Assembly: GCA_003509545.1 (NCBI GenBank)
Contig: DOLC01000107.1
Span: 1-8,745 of the forward strand
Origin: Peptococcaceae bacterium
Lineage (GTDB): Bacteria; Bacillota; DSM-521; Neomoorellales; Neomoorellaceae
Length of the DNA stretch: 8,745 bases
Direction: 5' to 3'
Shown here: one piece after another, positions 6,558-8,745 of the stretch
How positions within the stretch are numbered: position 1 is the stretch's first letter
Layout of the letters: every line of letters begins with the position of its first letter
Notes under the pieces: generated by a model
Databases searched by the model: none
What the model was told of the DNA's origin: nothing
Seen by the model: only the letters and a program-made list of their open reading frames with translations
Made by a program: the position numbers and the translations under genes

Positions 6558-6755
6558 GGGCGACAGGGGACCTCGGCCCGGGAGTCCCACCCGGACGGGA
6601 GTGCTGCACCGGAAGGGCACAACCGGCACGGACCGCTCACGCGGGGAAGCTTTGGGCTTCCGCCAGACTGTGTGGGCCTTCCGGCGGGGAATTGCTCCCG
6701 CCTCCCGCGTCCTGTTAGGACGCCTGCCGGTTTGTCCGACACCGGCTAAACGGGG
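6540..6755 (-). ncRNA. Hairpin-rich 3' segment after tnpB, candidate omega (guide) RNA scaffold
   Basis: This stretch has no supported gene. Read on the minus strand just after the tnpB stop, it holds four successive short hairpins with perfect 6-bp stems: GCCGGT/ACCGGC (6726-6746), GCGTCC/GGACGC (6707-6723), GGCGGG/CCCGCC (6683-6702) and GGAAGC/GCTTCC (6645-6661). A further repeat, TGCCCC/GGGGCA, lies at 6542-6557. In characterised TnpB elements the guide RNA is made from the 3' end of tnpB and the element's right end, and its guide lies just beyond that end. The placement and strand fit. The assignment is inference, and the exact 3' end is not defined. Confidence 0.4.
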
Positions 6756-8443
6756 TCACCGTAAGGACAGGGCGAGTTTCTTGAGGTCATGCCAGACGGA
6801 GTAGTAAGCCTCCTGCTGCCATCGGGCCAGCCCGTTGTGGAGCGGAAGCTTCCCCTCCAGCCGCCTCAAGCAGGCCCTGACCCCACGGGTCATCCCTTCT
6901 CCTTCCCCCGGTGTATCAGGATTGACCTTCTGGGCCAGGTTTTGCTTGATTTGGGTGATTTTTTGTTTAAGCTCTTTCGTTACCCGTTCCTTAAAGCCCA
7001 TGGCCCGGCGGCCTATACTCAGTGCCGCAGCGCAGTGCACCGGTACGGCGTAACGCTCCGTGTACTTCCAGTAACCTATGGTGGACGTGTGCCGGGCAGG
7101 CACGAGTTTGAAAGATACTCCCTCTTTGACCGCCCTCCGGCATACCGCCTCCACCATCTTCGTAAAGGGAAGTTGGAAGCCATGCGGTTGAATTTTTTGT
7201 TGGTATCCAGTCTGTCTTTGCCGAAATCGAGGTTTTCCAGGACTATTGACTTGCCCAGAAAGAAGGCTATGTCTACCACTGCTCTGGCTAAGACGCCTAT
7301 GAGGTAATCCCGCCGGAAGCCGGAAGCATAGGCTAAGTCTGGTACCCTGATGTACAGGAAGCCGCTAGGGTAGGTGATGACTTGAAATTCTCCTTTATAC
7401 TTGCCCAGGTTGGCCGGGTAAGGGATGTTAAAACCTTCCGGCCACGGCTCCGGCCGGCCTGAAGGGTTTATGTTGCATAAGGCTACCCCGTCAGGGTTGG
7501 TGTCCAGGGCTAAGCAACCTTTGGTAAAGTCAGGCTCCCGTGCTGCACCTACGTCAAAGGTCAGGTGAACCAGGTAGCGGCCCTCCAGGGTGCGTAGGAG
7601 TTCTACTGTGTAGGGCAGCTTCATGGCCAGCCATATCCGCACCAGATCACGGTGCTTCTCCGGTAACCACAGCCTGCCCTCCACTCTCGGGGCGCGGCTC
7701 ATCTTCGGGCGGCCGAGGACGTCTTCGCCTATCTTCTCCGAGAGGTGAGAAACGGTCACCGACAGGTAGAACTCCCCCTCCCGATAAGTCACCTTTATGT
7801 TGGGGTTGCCGCCTTTGGTCTCGTCTCCCCGGGAGTAGAGGCGGTTTTTGCGGGCGGCCTGCCACTCCTCCCGTGTAGCTCGTCCTTTGCAGACCTTCTT
7901 CCAGAGTTTTTTGCCGCCGAAGACCACCCTGGGTACGGTCCCGTGCTCCCGGTGGGCCTCCAGTTCGGTCAGCTTCTTCTCTAAAGACGCTACCCGGTTG
8001 TTCCGCCCCTTGACCACCAGGCGTAGCTTCTCAATAGCTTCTGGAGGAGCACCTTTTTCTTCTGCCTTAGCCAGCTTCTTCATAACCAGCCCGAGTTTCT
8101 TTCTTGCCCGGCCCAGTTTCTTTTCCGTTTCTTCTATCTCCAGGTCCAGCAGCTCTTTCTGGGAGTCCACCACGGCCTGTGCTCTGAGCCTGGCATCATC
8201 CGCATACCGGGAGTTGAGGCCGAAAAGTTCCTGGCCTTTTCTTTTGACTTCGTCGCGGGAAGTGCCTTTCAGGAGCCGGTTGAAGGCCCACCTCATGCAG
8301 GAGCAGAAGAGGCGCATCTCCGTCGCCAGTGGATCTTCCTCGCCACGGCTCCACCTGGAAGACCGGAAGGTTGGGTAGACCTCCGGAAAGAACTCCCCGC
8401 ATACTGTAAAGCTAAATTTGTCCTTCCCCTGCTTCTTCGGCAT
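6756..8443 (-). pseudogene. tnpB: TnpB-like (IS605/IS607 OrfB) RuvC nuclease, zinc-ribbon-less type, interrupted by a -1 frameshift
   Basis: Two frames together encode one protein of about 562 residues. The first gives residues 1-427: an N-terminal helical region, a long charged coiled-coil-like stretch (about 95-165, ending SLEKKLTELEAHRE), a beta-rich segment from FGGKKLWKK, RuvC-I Asp314 in LALDTNPDG and RuvC-II Glu403 in VLENLDF. The frame then changes at 7163-7169. The second gives FTKMVEAVCRRAVKEG, LVPARHTSTIGYWKY and VHCAAALSIGRRAMGF, up to the stop at 6756. The usual TnpB zinc ribbon (CxxC pairs) is absent. Where RuvC-III normally has Asp (DxNAA) there appears to be His (HCAAA). The combined length is exact if one base is missing or re-read. 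The ATG at 8443 has GGGAG ten bases upstream. Intact TnpB proteins are RNA-guided DNA nucleases. Activity of this divergent zinc-less type is unproven. It may be a pseudogene or may use programmed frameshifting. Confidence 0.8.
7163..7169 (-). other. Slippery-type heptamer C CCU UUA at the tnpB frame junction
   Basis: In tnpB message sense the zero frame reads UUC CCU UUA CGA. The heptamer C CCU UUA fits the X XXY YYZ pattern for tandem -1 slippage and is in the correct phase. After a -1 slip the next codon is ACG, giving NFPL-TKMVEAVC, which continues the RuvC domain. The same junction is explained by loss of one T from CCCTTTTACG. No strong downstream pseudoknot or upstream Shine-Dalgarno-like stimulator is evident, only a weak GGC/GCC stem. 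Confidence 0.45.
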
Positions 8444-8655
8444 CCCTTATCAGCTCCCGGAAGCCCTGCCGGATTTTCCTCCCACCCCTCGCACCGTACA
8501 GCCGGACCGAAGCGGTTGATTTCCTCCGCCGGGTATCTCCGCTGGCCGCTGGGCAACCGCACGGGCCTGAGCAGTCCCTGTTTTTCCCACGCGCGGAGGC
8601 GGTTCGGATGCACGCCCAACTTTTTCGCCGCTTCTCCAATGGATAAGAGTTCCAT
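8412..8655 (-). pseudogene. tnpA: IS607-type TnpA (serine recombinase) remnant with MerR-like helix-turn-helix
   Basis: The first about 49 residues from the ATG at 8655 form a MerR-like DNA-binding domain: LLSIGEAAKKLGVHPNRLRAWEKQGLLRPV, then the wing PSGQRRYPAEEINRF. This matches the N-terminal domain of IS607 TnpA. The expected catalytic Ser segment (YxRVSxxxQ) is missing. A second frame then gives GGRKIRQGFRELIRDAEEAG and a stop at 8412-8414, resembling the later RRGLRKLLxDAE stretch of serine recombinases. A frame-changing deletion of roughly 75 residues and a C-terminal truncation are the simplest reading. In the first frame, translation runs on without a recognisable domain to a stop at 8293, giving 120 residues. 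Its end overlaps the tnpB start. A small helix-turn-helix protein could still be made and bind element DNA. The second-frame match is weaker than the helix-turn-helix call. Confidence 0.6.
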
Positions 8656-8661
8656 GCTTTT

Positions 8662-8690
8662 ATGATAGCAGAATAGTTAAGTACAGTCAA
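8662..8690 (-). promoter_or_regulatory. Promoter of the tnpA remnant, apparently giving a leaderless message
   Basis: On the minus strand TTGACT (8690-8685) is followed by exactly 17 bp and then TATCAT (8667-8662); each hexamer differs from consensus at one position. Only six bases (AAAAGC) separate the -10 from the ATG at 8655, so transcription should begin at or next to the start codon. No Shine-Dalgarno sequence precedes the ATG, in agreement with a leaderless message. Confidence 0.65.
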
Positions 8691-8745
8691 TTACAATCAA
8701 GTCCCTCGAAGCTGCTACAAACCTCCTTAAAATGCTTAGATCTCT

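Larger units (their letters stand above)
6540..8700 (-). mobile_element. IS607-like insertion element, decayed (tnpA remnant plus tnpB)
   Basis: The order is a MerR-like helix-turn-helix TnpA remnant, then a TnpB-like protein on the same strand, then a structured right end. This is the layout of IS607-family elements, which use a serine recombinase and leave no terminal inverted repeats or target duplication. The ends therefore cannot be fixed from one copy; the limits given are approximate, from the hairpin-rich right flank to the promoter upstream of tnpA. TnpA has lost its catalytic region and cannot transpose the element by itself. TnpB is frameshifted. Confidence 0.6.

Noticed and set aside
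6400..6804. Plus-strand open frames (134 and 89 codons) between the MBL-fold gene and tnpB
   Set aside because: They run through a hairpin-rich region and into both neighbours, show no family features and lack convincing starts.
7848..8378. Plus-strand Ser/Phe-rich open frame of 176 codons
   Set aside because: It is the antisense image of the Lys/Glu-rich coiled-coil part of the TnpB-like gene (Lys and Glu codons read backwards give Phe, Leu and Ser).
8722..8728. Perfect AAGGAGG on the minus strand near the window's right end
   Set aside because: No start codon with an open frame lies at a usable distance; the first TTG is followed at once by a stop. It may be a leftover of a gene cut by the insertion, or chance.
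1..8745. tRNA or rRNA genes
   Set aside because: No cloverleaf with a GGTTCGAATCC-type T arm and no conserved rRNA segment was seen on either strand.

Overview
The window looks like a piece of a GC-rich, probably thermophilic, spore-forming clostridial genome (Moorella-like Firmicutes). This rests on overall composition, strong AAGGAGG-type ribosome sites, GTG/TTG starts, a SleB-type spore/cell-wall hydrolase remnant and the protein families present. The genus is an inference from reading, not from a search.

Layout: (1) 1-258 is a gene-free, strongly structured stretch: a large imperfect inverted repeat beginning ATCCCCA and ending TGGGGAT, just past the stop of the first gene. (2) 267-3262, minus strand: an M1-family zinc aminopeptidase-like exported protein lies downstream of an HtrA/DegP-type membrane-anchored serine protease, with two GC-rich hairpins between them. 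(3) 3263-3421 is a compact divergent control region. The htrA promoter and a rightward promoter appear to share one palindromic -35 hexamer, TTGCAA. (4) 3422-5167, plus strand: an undescribed 45-residue single-span membrane peptide, then CinA, then a SleB-type hydrolase that has lost its central-to-C-terminal segment. (5) 5139-6450, minus strand: a metallo-beta-lactamase-fold hydrolase and a YigZ/IMPACT-family protein, four bases apart, converging on the hydrolase remnant. (6) About 6540-8700, minus strand: an IS607-like insertion element. It holds a degenerate TnpA (helix-turn-helix kept, catalytic serine region lost), a zinc-ribbon-less TnpB-like protein split by a frameshift, and a hairpin-rich 3' segment that is the natural place for a TnpB-associated guide (omega) RNA.

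The host genes are mostly housekeeping: envelope protein quality control (HtrA, exported M1 peptidase), pyridine nucleotide repair (CinA) and two conserved enzymes of unclear role. The points most worth a second look are the shared -35 between htrA and the small membrane peptide gene; the TnpB frameshift, which falls exactly on an in-phase X XXY YYZ heptamer (C CCU UUA) and so could be programmed rather than a lesion; the leaderless start of the TnpA remnant; and the terminal inverted repeat. Gene identities were read from motifs and not confirmed by database search.
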